Shown here in pieces: positions 8,917-17,117 of a stretch of 64,000 nucleotides of DNA (the first letter of the stretch is position 1; every line of letters starts with the position of its first letter). The notes beneath the pieces are model-generated. The model made no database searches. It saw only the letters and a list, made by a program, of their open reading frames with translations, and was not told the DNA's origin. Source of the stretch: Pedobacter miscanthi (GTDB lineage: Bacteria > Bacteroidota > Bacteroidia > Sphingobacteriales > Sphingobacteriaceae); contig NZ_QNQU01000015.1 of the NCBI RefSeq assembly GCF_003315595.1, forward strand, positions 101,345-165,344, read 5' to 3'. Both the position numbers and the translations under genes were made by a program.

Positions 8917-10155
8917 ATGGAAAAAAATAACATTCTTAAAAATTACGCTGGCTTATTGTGGCTTTTGGCGGGTATAACCGTTGGGAGCATTGTAGGCTTG
9001 ATTTTTGGGAAAAGCGTTGAAAGTATTAAGCCCATGGGCGATATATTTTTAAACCTGTTGTTTACTGCCGTTATTCCATTGGTATTTTTTGCGGTTTCAT
9101 CAGCCATTGCAAATATCGACAGAAGTAAAAAATTAGGGAGATTATTAACCGTAATGGTTTTGGTTTTCCTGGCTACCATACTGATTTCAGCAGTTTTGAC
9201 TTTGGTAGCTACCTGGATTTTTCCGATCCATCAGCAATTGGGAAATGCAACTTTACCTGCCGAGCCTGAAAAAATACAGTCACTTGGTGAGCAGTTGACC
9301 CAACTTTTTACTGTTGGAGAGTTTTTTGAGATCGGCAGCCGGAAAAATATGCTCGCACTGATTATTTTTTCGGTTTTGGTTGGTTTTTCTACCCTATATG
9401 CTGAAAAAGAAGGCGAAGGATTTAAAAAGTTCCTGGTTTCGGGTAATGAAGTGATGAAAAAACTCATCATTTTGATCATGAAACTCGGTCCCATAGGTTT
9501 GGGTGCCTATTTTGCCTATCAGGTTGGAGTTTTTGGTCCACAGCTTTTTGGTACCTACGCAAAGGCATTAGGTTTGTATTATGGAGTTGGCGCATTTTAT
9601 TTTATTGTTTTTTTCACTTTATATGCTTTTGTAGCGGGCGGATTTAAAGCCATAAAAGTGTTCTGGAAAAATAATATTGTGCCTTCTTTAACCTCAATCG
9701 GAACCTGTAGCAGCATTGCCACTATTCCGGCAAATTTAGAGGGAACTACAAAAATGGGTGTGCCGGCATACATCACCAACGTAACCATTCCACTAGGATC
9801 TACATTGCATAAAGATGGCTCAAGCATTAGTTCCATTATAAAAATTGCTGTTGTTTTTGCCATCTTTGGTAAAGATTTGGTGAATGTTGATACCATTATT
9901 TTAGCTTTGGGTATTACCGTTTTGGTGAGTATAGTTGAGGGTGGAATACCAAACGGAGGTTATATTGGCGAATTATTGATGATTTCGGCTTACCAATTAC
10001 CACCGGAAGCTTTGCCACCAGCGATGATTATTGGAACTTTGGTTGATCCGATGGCTACTTTGTTAAATGCTACCGGCGACAATGTTGCGGCCATGCTGAT
10101 TGCCAGGTTTACCGAAGGTAAAAATTGGATGGAAAATAAAGATTTGTCATCCTGA
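8917..10155 (+). CDS. Dicarboxylate/amino acid:cation symporter (DAACS family)
   Basis: Inner-membrane sodium or proton symporter of the GltP/DctA/glutamate transporter fold. It has about eight hydrophobic helices plus the two re-entrant loops. The serine-rich loop is SIGTCSSIATIPA (about residues 263-275). GSTLHKDGSS replaces the NMDGT-type motif of helix 7, and NATGDNVAAMLIAR is the helix-8 substrate and sodium site. Aspartate, glutamate or C4-dicarboxylates are the family's substrates; the exact one cannot be told. The position after nadA might hint at aspartate supply for NAD synthesis, but a palindrome separates them and this is weak. The last codons and the stop lie inside a family-B palindrome beginning at 10145, so the C terminus was probably reshaped by that repeat. 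Confidence 0.9.
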   Translation: MEKNNILKNYAGLLWLLAGITVGSIVGLIFGKSVESIKPMGDIFLNLLFTAVIPLVFFAVSSAIANIDRSKKLGRLLTVMVLVFLATILISAVLTLVATWIFPIHQQLGNATLPAEPEKIQSLGEQLTQLFTVGEFFEIGSRKNMLALIIFSVLVGFSTLYAEKEGEGFKKFLVSGNEVMKKLIILIMKLGPIGLGAYFAYQVGVFGPQLFGTYAKALGLYYGVGAFYFIVFFTLYAFVAGGFKAIKVFWKNNIVPSLTSIGTCSSIATIPANLEGTTKMGVPAYITNVTIPLGSTLHKDGSSISSIIKIAVVFAIFGKDLVNVDTIILALGITVLVSIVEGGIPNGGYIGELLMISAYQLPPEALPPAMIIGTLVDPMATLLNATGDNVAAMLIARFTEGKNWMENKDLSS

Positions 10156-10223
10156 CGAAGGGAGGATCTGTTTGTATAAAGCCCTAGCGATAAAAATCGA
10201 TACAAGTTGTGCTCAGAATGACA
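10145..10223. repeat. Dispersed palindrome, family B, overlapping a stop codon
   Basis: Begins with TGTCATCCTGACGAAGG and closes with GCTCAGAATGACA. The symporter stop codon (10153-10155) is part of the left arm. The stem is imperfect. The remainder fills the gap towards thiL. Confidence 0.7.
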
Positions 10224-10247
10224 ATTCAATTTTTTAAAAATAAAAAA

Positions 10248-10309
10248 TAAGGGCTTAGCCCTTTATAAATGTATAATTATTAATAAAAGCCCCTTAAGGG
10301 GTTTGGGGT
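10248..10309. repeat. Short hairpins upstream of thiL
   Basis: AAGGGCTTAGCCCTT (10249-10263) is a short perfect hairpin. AAGCCCCTTAAGGGGTTT (10287-10304) is a second one and runs up to the thiL start region. Strings of this second kind are common before genes in Bacteroidota, and could end upstream transcription or mask the start of thiL. Confidence 0.45.
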
Positions 10310-10313
10310 GAAT

Positions 10314-11354
10314 ATGTTTGAAAATAAAGAGCGTACAGATATTAATGAATTAGGTGAGTTTGGGTTAATTAAACACCTGACTACTAATTTTAAAATTAAA
10401 AACGATTATTCAGTAAAAGGCGTTGGTGATGATGCAGCTGTTTTGGATGCAAAAGGAAAACAGACCTTAATTTCAACCGATTTATTGCTGGAAGGAATCC
10501 ACTTTGATCTGGCTTATGTGCCATTAATGCACCTGGGTTACAAGGCAGTGCAGGTAAACCTGAGCGACATTTATGCGATGAACGGAAAAGCCAGTCAGAT
10601 TACCGTTTCATTGGGTTTATCGAGTAAATTTCCTTTAGAAGCTGTTGAAGAAATTTATAAAGGAATTGAACTGGCCTGCAATAAATATAACATCGATTTA
10701 ATTGGTGGCGATACTTCTTCCAGTAAACAAGGCCTGGTGATCAGTATTACCAGTATTGGTTATGCCGATGCCGATAAAGTAGTGTACAGAAATGGTGCGC
10801 AGGAACACGATTTGCTCTGTGTTTCAGGTGATTTAGGCGGCGCTTATTTAGGGCTTCAGATTCTGGAAAGAGAAAAATTGATCTATCTGAAAAACCCTCA
10901 AATCCAACCTGATCTGGAAGGAAAAGATTACATCATCGAAAGGCAATTGAAACCAGAAGCCAGAATGGATATTGTTGCACTTTTAGATGACCTGAACATT
11001 AAACCAACTTCTATGATCGATGTTTCAGACGGTTTAGCTTCTGAAATTTTGCATCTGGCAGAACAATCAGATAAAGGAATTACGATTTACGAGGAGAAAA
11101 TTCCTTTAGACCCAATGACTTATGAAACAGCCCGTGAGTTAGGTTTAGACCCAACGGTTTGTGCTTTAAGTGGTGGCGAAGATTATGAATTATTGTTTAC
11201 CATCAGCCAGGAAGATTATAAAAAACTGAAACATGATGTAGATATCACCGTGATTGGACATGTTACCGATAAAAATTCGGGCTGTAAAATGGTTTCGAAA
11301 TCAGAAAAAGTACATGAGCTGAAAGCCCAGGGCTGGAATGCTTTTAATAAATAG
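10314..11354 (+). CDS. thiL: Thiamine-monophosphate kinase
   Basis: Phosphorylates thiamine monophosphate to the active cofactor thiamine diphosphate with ATP. It belongs to the PurM/ThiL/HypE fold. N-terminal GVGDDAAVLD is the metal- and ATP-binding segment. STDLLLEGIHFD and the following GYKAVQVNLSDIYAMNG motif are ThiL signatures. GGDTSSSK, DVSDGLASE and SGGEDYELLFT complete the family pattern. The length of 346 residues is normal. ATG at 10314 was chosen; a GTG two codons earlier at 10308 is also possible and lies at the edge of a hairpin. No other thiamine gene is nearby, and the gene appears to be transcribed alone. Confidence 0.95.
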   Translation: MFENKERTDINELGEFGLIKHLTTNFKIKNDYSVKGVGDDAAVLDAKGKQTLISTDLLLEGIHFDLAYVPLMHLGYKAVQVNLSDIYAMNGKASQITVSLGLSSKFPLEAVEEIYKGIELACNKYNIDLIGGDTSSSKQGLVISITSIGYADADKVVYRNGAQEHDLLCVSGDLGGAYLGLQILEREKLIYLKNPQIQPDLEGKDYIIERQLKPEARMDIVALLDDLNIKPTSMIDVSDGLASEILHLAEQSDKGITIYEEKIPLDPMTYETARELGLDPTVCALSGGEDYELLFTISQEDYKKLKHDVDITVIGHVTDKNSGCKMVSKSEKVHELKAQGWNAFNK

Positions 11355-11374
11355 GATAACTACAAATATTACGT

Positions 11375-11459
11375 CGTCATCTCGACCGGAATGCAGTGGA
11401 GCGGAGAGATCTATATCAAGATAGATTTCTCGACTCGTTGCACTTCGCTCGAAATGACG
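11375..11459. repeat. Dispersed palindrome, family A
   Basis: CGTCATCTCGACC at the left and GCTCGAAATGACG at the right, 85 bp in all, very close to the copy at 5055-5140. It begins 21 bp after the thiL stop codon, in the convergent gap with rmuC. Confidence 0.85.
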
Positions 11460-11474
11460 ACTTTTTTATGCGAT

Positions 11475-11540
11475 CGTCACCCTGAATTTATTTCAGGGTC
11501 TATCATGCCTAAAAGATGCTGAAATAAATTCAGCATGACG
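11475..11540. repeat. Dispersed palindrome, family B variant (CTGAATTTATTTCAG type)
   Basis: Left arm CGTCACCCTGAATTTATTTC and right arm GAAATAAATTCAGCATGACG; each arm also holds a small palindrome of its own. It directly follows the family-A copy, so two repeats of different families lie in tandem here. The rest of the thiL-rmuC gap, 11541-11661, is AT-rich with nothing recognised. Confidence 0.8.
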
Positions 11541-11661
11541 AATTCAAACAACAACACTATACTCCGAAAAATAAAAAATAGCAAAAAAATCGTCCTATGT
11601 TTGTCGGAAAAAATCACTAACTTTGTAAGTTTTGGATTTTATTTTTAATGAAGTAAATTTC

Positions 11662-11687
11662 TAAAAAATCGGGAGGCTTCGCCTCCA
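11662..11687 (-). terminator. Rho-independent terminator of rmuC
   Basis: On the minus strand, the stem GGAGGC/GCCTCC (11672-11686, 3-nt loop) is followed by CGATTTTTTAG. It begins 14 bp after the rmuC stop codon. Confidence 0.8.
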
Positions 11688-11699
11688 CTTATAGCGAAA

Positions 11700-13085
11700 C
11701 TATAAATCTTGCGTGTCGTTTAAATCCAGATATTTAGTGTCAATCTGTTTGGTAGCTTTCGCACCCAATTTTTTAATCTTTTCGGAAGTATTGGTTAAAT
11801 TTCCGGCGCCTACTGATAGTTTATTTATGGCTTTATCATAAGCATCCTGTCCGTTTTTGATGTGTTTGCCTATATTTTCCATGTCGGCCACAAAACCCAC
11901 GAATTTATCGTACATACTGCCGCTCAAACGTGCAATTTCCATTACGTTGCGGTTTTGGCGTTCCTGTTTCCACATGCTGGCGATGGTACGTAATGTAGCC
12001 AGTAAAGTAGATGGACTCACGATGACCACCCTTCTGTCCCACGCAAAATTGAAGAGTTCGGCATCTTTTTGAACCGCAATACTGAAGGAAGATTCGATGG
12101 GAACAAACAAGAGCACAAAATCAGGGGAATTGATTTTGTATAAATCCTGATAATTTTTTGACGACAACTCTTGAATGTGATTCTTAATCGAAGCCAGGTG
12201 CTGCTTTACATAGCCTTCACGCTCTTCATCTGTCTCTGCTGATACCGAACGTTCATAAGCGACAAGGCTTACCTTAGCATCAACCACAAGATGTTTATCA
12301 TCAGGAAGATCTATTACTACATCGGGTTGGTAGCGACCGCCTTCGGCGGATATATGCGAGGCCTGAATGCGGTATTCCTGATCGCGCACCAAACCCGAGC
12401 GTTCCAAAACCTTTTCTAAAATTACCTCACCCCAGTTCCCCTGTTTTTTACTGTCGCCTTTTAAGGCTTTAGTTAAGTTATTGGCATCTTCCTGGATCTG
12501 TTTACTTTGATCCATTAATAATGAAATTACTCCTTTTAATGTATTTCGTTCATCCGATTCTGCTTTGTAAACCTTTTCTACCTTATCTTCGAAAGCTTTA
12601 ATGTTTTCTTTTAAAGGATTGAGGATAATATCCAGATTGGTGCGGTTTTGCTCAATAAATTTGGTCGATTTTTCTTCCAGTATTTTATTGGCGATCAGCT
12701 CGAAATCTTTATTCAGTTTTTGTTGCGACTGTTCGAAACTTACTTTCTGCTCGGCCAGTTTTTCTTTTTCGGCCAGGTAAAAAGAACGGGTACTTTCAAG
12801 TTCGCGGTTGGCATCCGCAAGCCGATCGCGTTCGGCTTGTAATTCGTCAATTAAACGTTGCTGCTCCTGTTTAAGCAAAGTGGTAATATGTTCTTTTTCT
12901 ACCGTTAAATTGGAAACGCGCTCATCGGCTTTAGCCAAACTGATCTTCAAAGATTCATTTTCGCCTTTCATTTTTTCGAAATCTTCTACCGACACAATCG
13001 ATAGTGCAGCCTGGGGTTTCTTCAATAATAAAATAATCAGAACGATTAAAATAATAGTTAGTAAAGCAATGCCAATGATCTCCAT
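11700..13085 (-). CDS. rmuC: DNA recombination protein RmuC
   Basis: Membrane-anchored, coiled-coil protein of the RmuC family, predicted to hold a PD-(D/E)XK-like nuclease fold. In E. coli, loss of rmuC raises inversion at short inverted repeats. One N-terminal transmembrane helix (residues 3-22) is followed by a long coiled coil up to about residue 200. The RmuC domain runs from about 205 to 430 and includes KKQGNWGEVILEKVLERSGL, QPDVVIDLPDDKHLVVDAKVSL and the FVPIES strand. The length of 461 is typical. The link to inverted-repeat stability is of note in a genome full of palindromes, but is only suggestive. It has its own terminator and sits alone on the minus strand, divergent from purU. 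Confidence 0.95.
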   Translation of the reverse strand: MEIIGIALLTIILIVLIILLLKKPQAALSIVSVEDFEKMKGENESLKISLAKADERVSNLTVEKEHITTLLKQEQQRLIDELQAERDRLADANRELESTRSFYLAEKEKLAEQKVSFEQSQQKLNKDFELIANKILEEKSTKFIEQNRTNLDIILNPLKENIKAFEDKVEKVYKAESDERNTLKGVISLLMDQSKQIQEDANNLTKALKGDSKKQGNWGEVILEKVLERSGLVRDQEYRIQASHISAEGGRYQPDVVIDLPDDKHLVVDAKVSLVAYERSVSAETDEEREGYVKQHLASIKNHIQELSSKNYQDLYKINSPDFVLLFVPIESSFSIAVQKDAELFNFAWDRRVVIVSPSTLLATLRTIASMWKQERQNRNVMEIARLSGSMYDKFVGFVADMENIGKHIKNGQDAYDKAINKLSVGAGNLTNTSEKIKKLGAKATKQIDTKYLDLNDTQDL

Positions 13086-13203
13086 AATGATAAAAATTTT
13101 AGCAAAAATGGAGATTTAAAATAGATATACCAAAAAAAATTAGTCAACCTGAACCAGAAAAAACCGTAAAATTTTTCTATAATTGGGCATTAGTATTTTA
13201 TAA

Positions 13204-14043
13204 ATGAACGCATTAACAGTCCTTATTTCCTGTCCCGACCAGGTTGGTTTGGTTACCAATATCACCCGCGTGCTGGCGGCACATCAACTCAATATTATTG
13301 CCATGCGTGAGTTTGTAGATGAAGCCAACAAAGCTTTTTTTACCCGAATTGCCTGCACCGGAAACCTGGAAGATGCAGATAAACTAAAAGAGAAACTTTT
13401 AGAAAACCTGCCAAATGATGCGGAGGTAAATTTGATTACCCGGCAGGAGAAACAAATTGCTATACTGGTAACCAAAGAATATCATTGTTTGGCAGAAATA
13501 CTGATCAAAAACCAGTTTAAAACCCTGGGTGCAAATGTTCAATGTGTAATTGGTAATTACGAAAGTTTAAGGGATTTTACCGAAAAACTGGGCATTCCTT
13601 ACTTTTATGTTGATCATAATGATAAAGATAAAAGTGTATTTGAAGCTGAAATAAAGGAAATTATCAACCGCTTTGAGGTAGATTATCTCGTATTAGCGAA
13701 GTTTATGCGCATTTTATCAGCTGATTTTGTGAAAGATTACGCGGGTAAAATCATCAATATCCACCACTCTTTTTTACCTGCTTTTATCGGGGCCAATCCT
13801 TACAAGCAGGCTTTTGAGCGTGGTGTAAAGATTATCGGCGCTACTGCCCATTTTGTAACCGATAATTTGGACGAAGGACCGATTATTACCCAACATACCA
13901 ATCATGTAGACCATAATTTTGGTGTAAAGGAAATGGTAAGGGCCGGAAAAGAAATAGAAAAAAAAGTATTATTGGAAGCTTTGGAACTGATTTTCGAAGA
14001 CCGCGTGTTTGTGAGTGGGAATAAAACGGTGGTGTTTAAGTAA
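13204..14043 (+). CDS. purU: Formyltetrahydrofolate deformylase
   Basis: Hydrolyses 10-formyltetrahydrofolate to formate and tetrahydrofolate, balancing the one-carbon pool. The N-terminal ACT domain (residues 1-80, opening LTVLISCPDQVGLV) is the regulatory domain. The formyltransferase-like domain (85-270) has the active-site set: N186-x-H-H-S (INIHHSFLPAF), and D223 in NLDEGPIITQ. The length of 279 is standard. ATG at 13204 was chosen because the ACT domain starts at once. A weak -7-like sequence, TATAATTG, lies at 13178-13185. The gene is monocistronic; a degenerate family-C palindrome follows. Confidence 0.96.
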   Translation: MNALTVLISCPDQVGLVTNITRVLAAHQLNIIAMREFVDEANKAFFTRIACTGNLEDADKLKEKLLENLPNDAEVNLITRQEKQIAILVTKEYHCLAEILIKNQFKTLGANVQCVIGNYESLRDFTEKLGIPYFYVDHNDKDKSVFEAEIKEIINRFEVDYLVLAKFMRILSADFVKDYAGKIINIHHSFLPAFIGANPYKQAFERGVKIIGATAHFVTDNLDEGPIITQHTNHVDHNFGVKEMVRAGKEIEKKVLLEALELIFEDRVFVSGNKTVVFK

Positions 14044-14594
14044 AAGCGCTAAGCGTTTGGCAGATTGCGAAGTCGTGAAAAGTCGTCATTGCGAGAAGGC
14101 TTTTTCAGCCGACGAAGCAATCTTACAACGATCGATACTTACCCATTAACAGTGGGATTGCTTTGTATTTCGAAGACTTTTTTCTCGCCTACCATCATTT
14201 CGAGGAATAATTTATTGCATTTTGCCCGCATGCACAGTCTTGCCTCGGCTTGCCGCCGCCGAAAGGCTCTTTCTTTTTGCTGCCAAAAAGAAACAAAAAC
14301 CACCGGCTGAAAATTTTTCTTTCGAAGTCAGCAGGATGGCTGGGTCAGTAGAGCCCGAAAAATTTGTTAGGCCGGATTTAATTAGAACGGAGATGTAGTG
14401 TTTTGGCCTAGCTGGACGGAAATGCATATTGTTTACAAAGTACTTATTAATAGTTTGTTATGTCATAACATCAATGGTAGTGGAATAGAAAATCTGCAGA
14501 TTTTATTGTGATCCAGTCGAAATGACCATGTTTTTGGAAGGTATTTAATTGTAAAATAGAGCAAAATCTGCTTCCCCGTTCTTTCAGTTAAAAA
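14044..14594. repeat. Repeat-filled gap between purU and the FAD oxidoreductase gene
   Basis: About 550 bp with no credible gene. It holds a degenerate family-C palindrome (14084-14166: CGTCATTGCGAG, then GACGAAGCAATCTT and GGATTGCTTTGT). It also holds a 10-bp inverted repeat TTTCTTTTTG/CAAAAAGAAA at 14270-14293 inside a C+G-richer stretch (14225-14345), and a fragment ending CAGTCGAAATGACC at 14512-14526. Reading frames of 70-80 codons across it are compositionally odd and look like by-products of repeats. Confidence 0.6.
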
Positions 14595-15734
14595 TTACAA
14601 ACTCTTCAACAACAGCTCTGCCACATCTTCTCCCGTTTGTGAGCCGATGGCCACCCCCATACCATTACACCTTGTGGCACAAAATACATTTGGCCTGATT
14701 TCTTCTATAAAAGGTTCCAGTGTTTTTCCAAAGGCCATAATTCCGCTCCAGTGATAATCGATTTCAAAATCAGTTTTTGGGAGGATTACTTTTTTAAGTA
14801 AATCTTTGAGCGCCTGCTGAACAATTTTGGTTTGCCCAAACGTGGTAGTTTCTTCCTTTTCAAAATCGATATTCCGCCCACCACCTAATAAAATCCTGTT
14901 ATTGATATTTCTAAAATAATAATAACCCTTATCATAATGGAAAGTACCTGCCAATTTTAAATCTTTAATGGGTTTGGTAATTAAAACCTGACCACGCCCG
15001 GGCTTGATATCGATATCCGGATAGAGGTCTTTTATAAAGGCATTGGTGGTAATAATAAGCCGTTTACAGAAAAAGTTTCCATTTGGGGTAATCAGATGAT
15101 GACCATGAGGGTTTTCTTCAATCCGTTCAACCTTGCAGCTATTAAAAATACTGATAGCAAGTTGTTGCGCATATTGAGTTAAAGCCAGCATCATTTTACC
15201 ACTATCAATCTCTGCTTCATACCGGTTTTCGATCAATGTATTTATATCATTAAAGCCAAAGGATCTGATTTTTTTATTGTTTAAACTAAACGCATCTGAG
15301 CCGACAACATCGTTAACAAGACGGTTAAAATGTTCAATTTTAGATACACTCGTATTTGCCAAAGAACTGTCGCTATTTTTAAATAATTCGTAGCCGCCCA
15401 AACATTGATAATCAATGCTTTCTTCGCCCAGTAAATTACGCAGTTTAAGTAATCCTTTCCAGCGTTTTTCGATAAGGGCAACAAGCCTGTCGGCACCGAT
15501 CATTTCTTCCTGCTCAATTAGTTCAGAAATGCTTCCAAAACAGGCAAAACCTGCATTTTTAGTACTGGCACCACTTGGTAAAAATCCCCTTTCGAGTACC
15601 GCTATTTTTAATTTTGGGGCAGATTTTTTGAGGTGAATTGCAGCGTTTAAACCCACCATACCGCTACCGATAATGATGGCATCATAATTACAAAAAAATG
15701 ATTCTTTTTCCCAGTATGAAAGCTTGGTTGGCAT
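14595..15734 (-). CDS. FAD-dependent oxidoreductase (DAO family)
   Basis: Predicted amine or amino-acid oxidase/dehydrogenase of the D-amino acid oxidase (DAO) fold. The N-terminal FAD motif AIIIGSGMVGLNAAIHL is followed by the acidic end of strand 2 (VLERG) and GASTKNAGFACFG, the pattern of glycine oxidase/DadA-like enzymes. The C-terminal FAD-contact segment is CNGMGVAIGSQTGEDVAELLL. The length is 379 residues. The substrate cannot be deduced, and no pathway neighbour is present. The start codon ATG at 15734 precedes an additional 16-residue segment before the FAD strand, which is unusual but has no better alternative start. The gene is monocistronic and divergent from the metallopeptidase gene. 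Confidence 0.85.
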   Translation of the reverse strand: MPTKLSYWEKESFFCNYDAIIIGSGMVGLNAAIHLKKSAPKLKIAVLERGFLPSGASTKNAGFACFGSISELIEQEEMIGADRLVALIEKRWKGLLKLRNLLGEESIDYQCLGGYELFKNSDSSLANTSVSKIEHFNRLVNDVVGSDAFSLNNKKIRSFGFNDINTLIENRYEAEIDSGKMMLALTQYAQQLAISIFNSCKVERIEENPHGHHLITPNGNFFCKRLIITTNAFIKDLYPDIDIKPGRGQVLITKPIKDLKLAGTFHYDKGYYYFRNINNRILLGGGRNIDFEKEETTTFGQTKIVQQALKDLLKKVILPKTDFEIDYHWSGIMAFGKTLEPFIEEIRPNVFCATRCNGMGVAIGSQTGEDVAELLLKSL

Positions 15735-15818
15735 ACCATAAATGTACTATTTTTTAATTCTTAAATAATATGGGAACGCTTTTTGATATATGCTGAATTG
15801 AAAAACATACATAAGAAG

Positions 15819-16514
15819 ATGGGAGTTTATTTAATATTAATCATCCCGGTATTATTGTTGAGCATGTTTGTACAGTGGCGCTTTAGAAACAAGTTTTCTA
15901 TGTATGCCGAAATGCAATTAAGCTCTGGTTTATCGGGCAAAGAGGTGGCAGAAAGAATGCTGCATGATAATGGGATATACGACGTGAAGGTGATGAGTAC
16001 CGAAGGGCAATTAACAGATCATTACAATCCAACAGATAAAACCGTTAATTTAAGTACAGATGTGTACTATAGCCGTAGCGTTGCAGCAGCAGCGGTGGCC
16101 GCACACGAATGTGGGCACGCGGTACAACATGCAAAATCGTACAGCTGGCTTAATTTAAGGAGTACTATGGTACCGGTGGTGAGCATATCATCAAACCTTT
16201 TACAGTGGGTATTATTACTCGGTGTTATGTTACTGGCTTTTTCGGTTACGCCGATTGTTTTGGCTATTGGTGTAGTGGGTTTAGCGCTGGTAACCGTATT
16301 TAGCATTATCACACTTCCTGTTGAGTTTGATGCCAGTAACCGTGCATTGGCGTGGTTAAGGAATAATAATGGCGTTATGCAAACTAGAGAGGAAAACGGA
16401 CAGGCAAAAGATGCACTCTGGTGGGCAGCCATGACTTACGTGGTAGCAGCGGTAGGTGCACTGGCAAATTTACTTTATTATGCATCGATGCTTTTTGGAA
16501 GAAGCAGGGATTAG
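15819..16514 (+). CDS. Membrane zinc metallopeptidase, YugP type
   Basis: Membrane-embedded zinc peptidase of the YugP family (Zn_peptidase_2); substrate unknown. An N-terminal transmembrane helix (LILIIPVLLLSMFVQW) is followed by a soluble segment with the zinc motif HECGHAVQHA (the HExxH-like HECGH), then two adjacent hydrophobic helices and a final one, LANLLYYASML. FDASNRALAWL is also conserved in the family and carries a likely third-ligand acid. The length of 231 residues from ATG 15819 matches the family; the frame is open back to a TTG at 15783, giving 12 extra polar residues that are probably not translated. A terminator follows 28 bp after the stop. Confidence 0.9.
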   Translation: MGVYLILIIPVLLLSMFVQWRFRNKFSMYAEMQLSSGLSGKEVAERMLHDNGIYDVKVMSTEGQLTDHYNPTDKTVNLSTDVYYSRSVAAAAVAAHECGHAVQHAKSYSWLNLRSTMVPVVSISSNLLQWVLLLGVMLLAFSVTPIVLAIGVVGLALVTVFSIITLPVEFDASNRALAWLRNNNGVMQTREENGQAKDALWWAAMTYVVAAVGALANLLYYASMLFGRSRD

Positions 16515-16541
16515 AAATATCTAATTATGAAAAGCACAGAG

Positions 16542-16570
16542 CGGCCGGGATGATATCCTGGCCGTTTTTG
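16542..16570 (+). terminator. Rho-independent terminator of the metallopeptidase gene
   Basis: CGGCCGGGAT pairs with ATCCTGGCCG (one bulged or mismatched pair), followed by TTTTTGG. It lies 28 bp after the stop. Confidence 0.75.
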
Positions 16571-16614
16571 GTTTAACTAATTTCTATCCATATATGGCAT
16601 TTTTTCAACCTGAT

Positions 16615-16707
16615 CGTCATTCTGTCCCGAATCTTCGGGATCAGCATCTTTCAAGCCCATATAGACCCTGAAATAAATCCGCGATAGCTATCGGATCAGG
16701 GTGATGG
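16615..16707. repeat. Dispersed palindrome, family B-like
   Basis: Opens with CGTCATTCTGTCCCGAATCT, holds the inner hairpin TCCCGAATCTTCGGGA, and closes with ATCGGATCAGGGTGATGG. The arms are imperfect. This is the first of several repeat pieces in the 600-bp gap between the metallopeptidase gene and apaG. Confidence 0.6.
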
Positions 16708-16814
16708 CTATATTGAAAATATCGATTAGGAAAGCAGTTTTTGTGGTAGATAGGTTGATTCCAGTCCCGCTCTTTGCTAAATTCCGATGAAAAATCGAAA
16801 TACCGCTTCGATCG

Positions 16815-16834
16815 CCTGCCTGCTGCAGGCAGGG
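16815..16834. repeat. Short palindrome CCTGCC...GGCAGG
   Basis: The stem CCTGCCTG/CAGGCAGG with a tiny loop lies in an otherwise featureless stretch. Similar short GC-rich palindromes are scattered through Bacteroidota intergenic DNA. Confidence 0.5.
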
Positions 16835-16914
16835 GTTTAGGTGGCACGGTGGGAGATACTATTTCGGGTTGCGGGATGCAGAGAACAAATTTTGTAAGTA
16901 ATATGTATTAAACC

Positions 16915-17020
16915 TTTAATAGGTGCAGCGGCACTGCGGTTTAAACCTGATTGCAATGGAAAGCCCGTAAACGAGGAACGAGTGCGGACTTGAAATGAAA
17001 AGCAGGACTAACTTTAAAAT
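16915..17020. repeat. Structured intergenic element with two related 17-mers
   Basis: Two similar 17-mers, TTGCAATGGAAAGCCCG (16951-16967) and TTGAAATGAAAAGCAGG (16990-17006), flank ACGAGGAACGAGTGCGGACT. Read on the minus strand, AAGTCCG and CGGGCTT can pair (one G-U pair) around a 17-nt loop. A GCAG/CTGC hairpin precedes the block at 16925-16937. I recall similar 'GGAAAGCCCG...GGACTTG' strings from other Bacteroidota genomes, which needs a search. Its role is unknown. Confidence 0.5.
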
Positions 17021-17079
17021 GAAATGCTGAAATTGCTTTTCTAACTTAAATAATAAATCAACGGTATAGATTTCTCCAT

Positions 17080-17106
17080 TTCGCTGCGCTTCAGTCGAAA
17101 TGACGA
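17080..17106. repeat. Family-A palindrome fragment
   Basis: TTTCGCTGCGCTTCAGTCGAAATGACG resembles the closing arm of family A without an opening arm. It ends 12 bp from the apaG stop codon on the opposite strand. Confidence 0.5.
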
Positions 17107-17117
17107 TTTTCGCTGAA

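Noticed and set aside
14212..14427. A 71-codon minus-strand gene (and an overlapping plus-strand frame at 14065-14310)
   Set aside because: Both frames consist of repeat-derived sequence with unusual residue content and no recognisable domain.
16641..16847. A 68-codon minus-strand gene
   Set aside because: It runs through repeat pieces in the metallopeptidase-apaG gap; no domain or start signal is seen.
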